From Betaproteobacteria bacterium (GTDB lineage Bacteria; Pseudomonadota; Gammaproteobacteria; Burkholderiales; SG8-39): a DNA stretch of 5,017 bases. The notes under the pieces were generated by a model. That model was not told where the DNA came from. It saw nothing but the letters and a program-made list of their open reading frames with translations, and searched no databases. The DNA lies in the NCBI GenBank assembly GCA_005882235.1, contig VBCT01000032.1, positions 1 through 5,017 on the forward strand, written 5' to 3'. This document shows positions 4,599-5,017 of the stretch, one piece after another. Position 1 is the stretch's first letter, and each line of letters begins with the position of its first letter. Made by a program: the position numbers and the translations under genes.

Positions 4599-5017
4599 AT
4601 GACGACAGCAGCGGTCAACATCCCGATCGGCGGATTCAAGGATGTCTATGACGTCGCGGAAGTCGATCGCGCGTTGCAGGAACTTGCCACCTCTGCGAAC
4701 GATGCGCTGAAGTCCACCTACGAAAAAATGATCAAGGCGGGCGGCACCCGCCTCACGGTGAAGCCCTCGGGGATTCCGGCGATGGAAACCCTCTACGACG
4801 AGCTTCCCAACTTCGCGAAAGTCCTGGACGACGTCAAGAAGCACATCGCGCTGTGCGCTTCGTCCAACGACTGCCTGGAGTTGCCGCCGATGCTTCTGCT
4901 CGGAGAACCGGGAATCGGCAAGACCTATTTCGGCCGGCGCCTGTCGCAGCTTCTCTCCACGGGTTTCGGCTTGTGCCCGATGAGCTCGATGACCGCGGGC
5001 TGGGTCATTTCCGGAGC
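4599..5017 (+). CDS. AAA-family ATPase, N-terminal part
   Basis: The frame is open from the ATG at 4599 to the right edge (139 codons plus two bases), so the gene is truncated by the window. Residues 1-90 form a mostly helical region without a recognised domain. A Walker A P-loop G-E-P-G-I-G-K-T follows at 102-109, preceded by the hydrophobic strand P-P-M-L-L-L and followed by Y-F-G-R-R-L-S-Q-L-L. The segment M-S-S-M-T-A-G-W-V-I-S-G (128-139) resembles that of Lon-like AAA proteins annotated only as AAA family ATPase. Walker B, sensor residues and any C-terminal protease or effector domain are outside the window, so it cannot be told whether this is a protease, a chaperone or something else. 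The start is supported by a strong GGAGG. It is transcribed away from aroG, and its trigger and partners are unknown. Confidence 0.85.
   Translation, partial: MTTAAVNIPIGGFKDVYDVAEVDRALQELATSANDALKSTYEKMIKAGGTRLTVKPSGIPAMETLYDELPNFAKVLDDVKKHIALCASSNDCLELPPMLLLGEPGIGKTYFGRRLSQLLSTGFGLCPMSSMTAGWVISG

Noticed and set aside
4452..4844. Minus-strand frame of 130 codons overlapping the AAA ATPase start
   Set aside because: It is the complement of a gene with a strong ribosome binding site and Walker A motif, and crosses the intergenic region without family resemblance.

Overview
The window is GC-rich, densely coded DNA that looks like a proteobacterial chromosome, most likely betaproteobacterial. 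The pointers are a tripartite tricarboxylate transporter (TctB-type) gene, an AroG-type DAHP synthase that aligns without gaps to E. coli AroG, and a palindromic REPIN-like repeat of a kind I recall from environmental proteobacteria. The lineage is inferred; no rRNA or other marker gene is present.

Layout, left to right. Five genes lie on the minus strand, so they read right to left: the DAHP synthase (3231-4301), a GT-C / family 39 membrane glycosyltransferase (1649 to about 3154), a UbiA-family polyprenyl-phosphate phosphoribosyltransferase-like protein (766-1644), a stand-alone cyclic-nucleotide-binding-domain protein (120-650), and the first 18 codons of a TctB-like transporter subunit (1-55, cut by the window edge). 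On the plus strand a divergent AAA-type ATPase starts at 4599 and runs off the right edge. The 297-base region 4302-4598 between the two divergent genes holds the candidate promoters for both directions. It includes a perfect hyphenated palindrome and a sigma-54-like GG-N10-GC spacing just upstream of the ATPase gene.

How the genes work together. The glycosyltransferase and UbiA genes are four bases apart and form a likely two-gene unit for making and using a polyprenyl-phosphate-linked sugar in the inner membrane. The small cNMP-binding protein has its own good sigma-70-type promoter, which also decides its start codon. AroG begins the shikimate pathway and keeps the residues known for phenylalanine feedback control.

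The most notable structure is an 88-base inverted-repeat element (3141-3228, two perfect 23-base arms) between aroG and the glycosyltransferase. It begins two bases after the aroG stop codon and runs into the 5' end of the glycosyltransferase reading frame. The homologous frame, including the first membrane helix and the DEAYF acidic loop, continues up to the repeat but has no ATG, GTG or TTG start. The element seems to have replaced the native start of that gene, leaving either a non-standard start or a disabled gene. I saw no defence system, CRISPR array, tRNA or transposase gene here.
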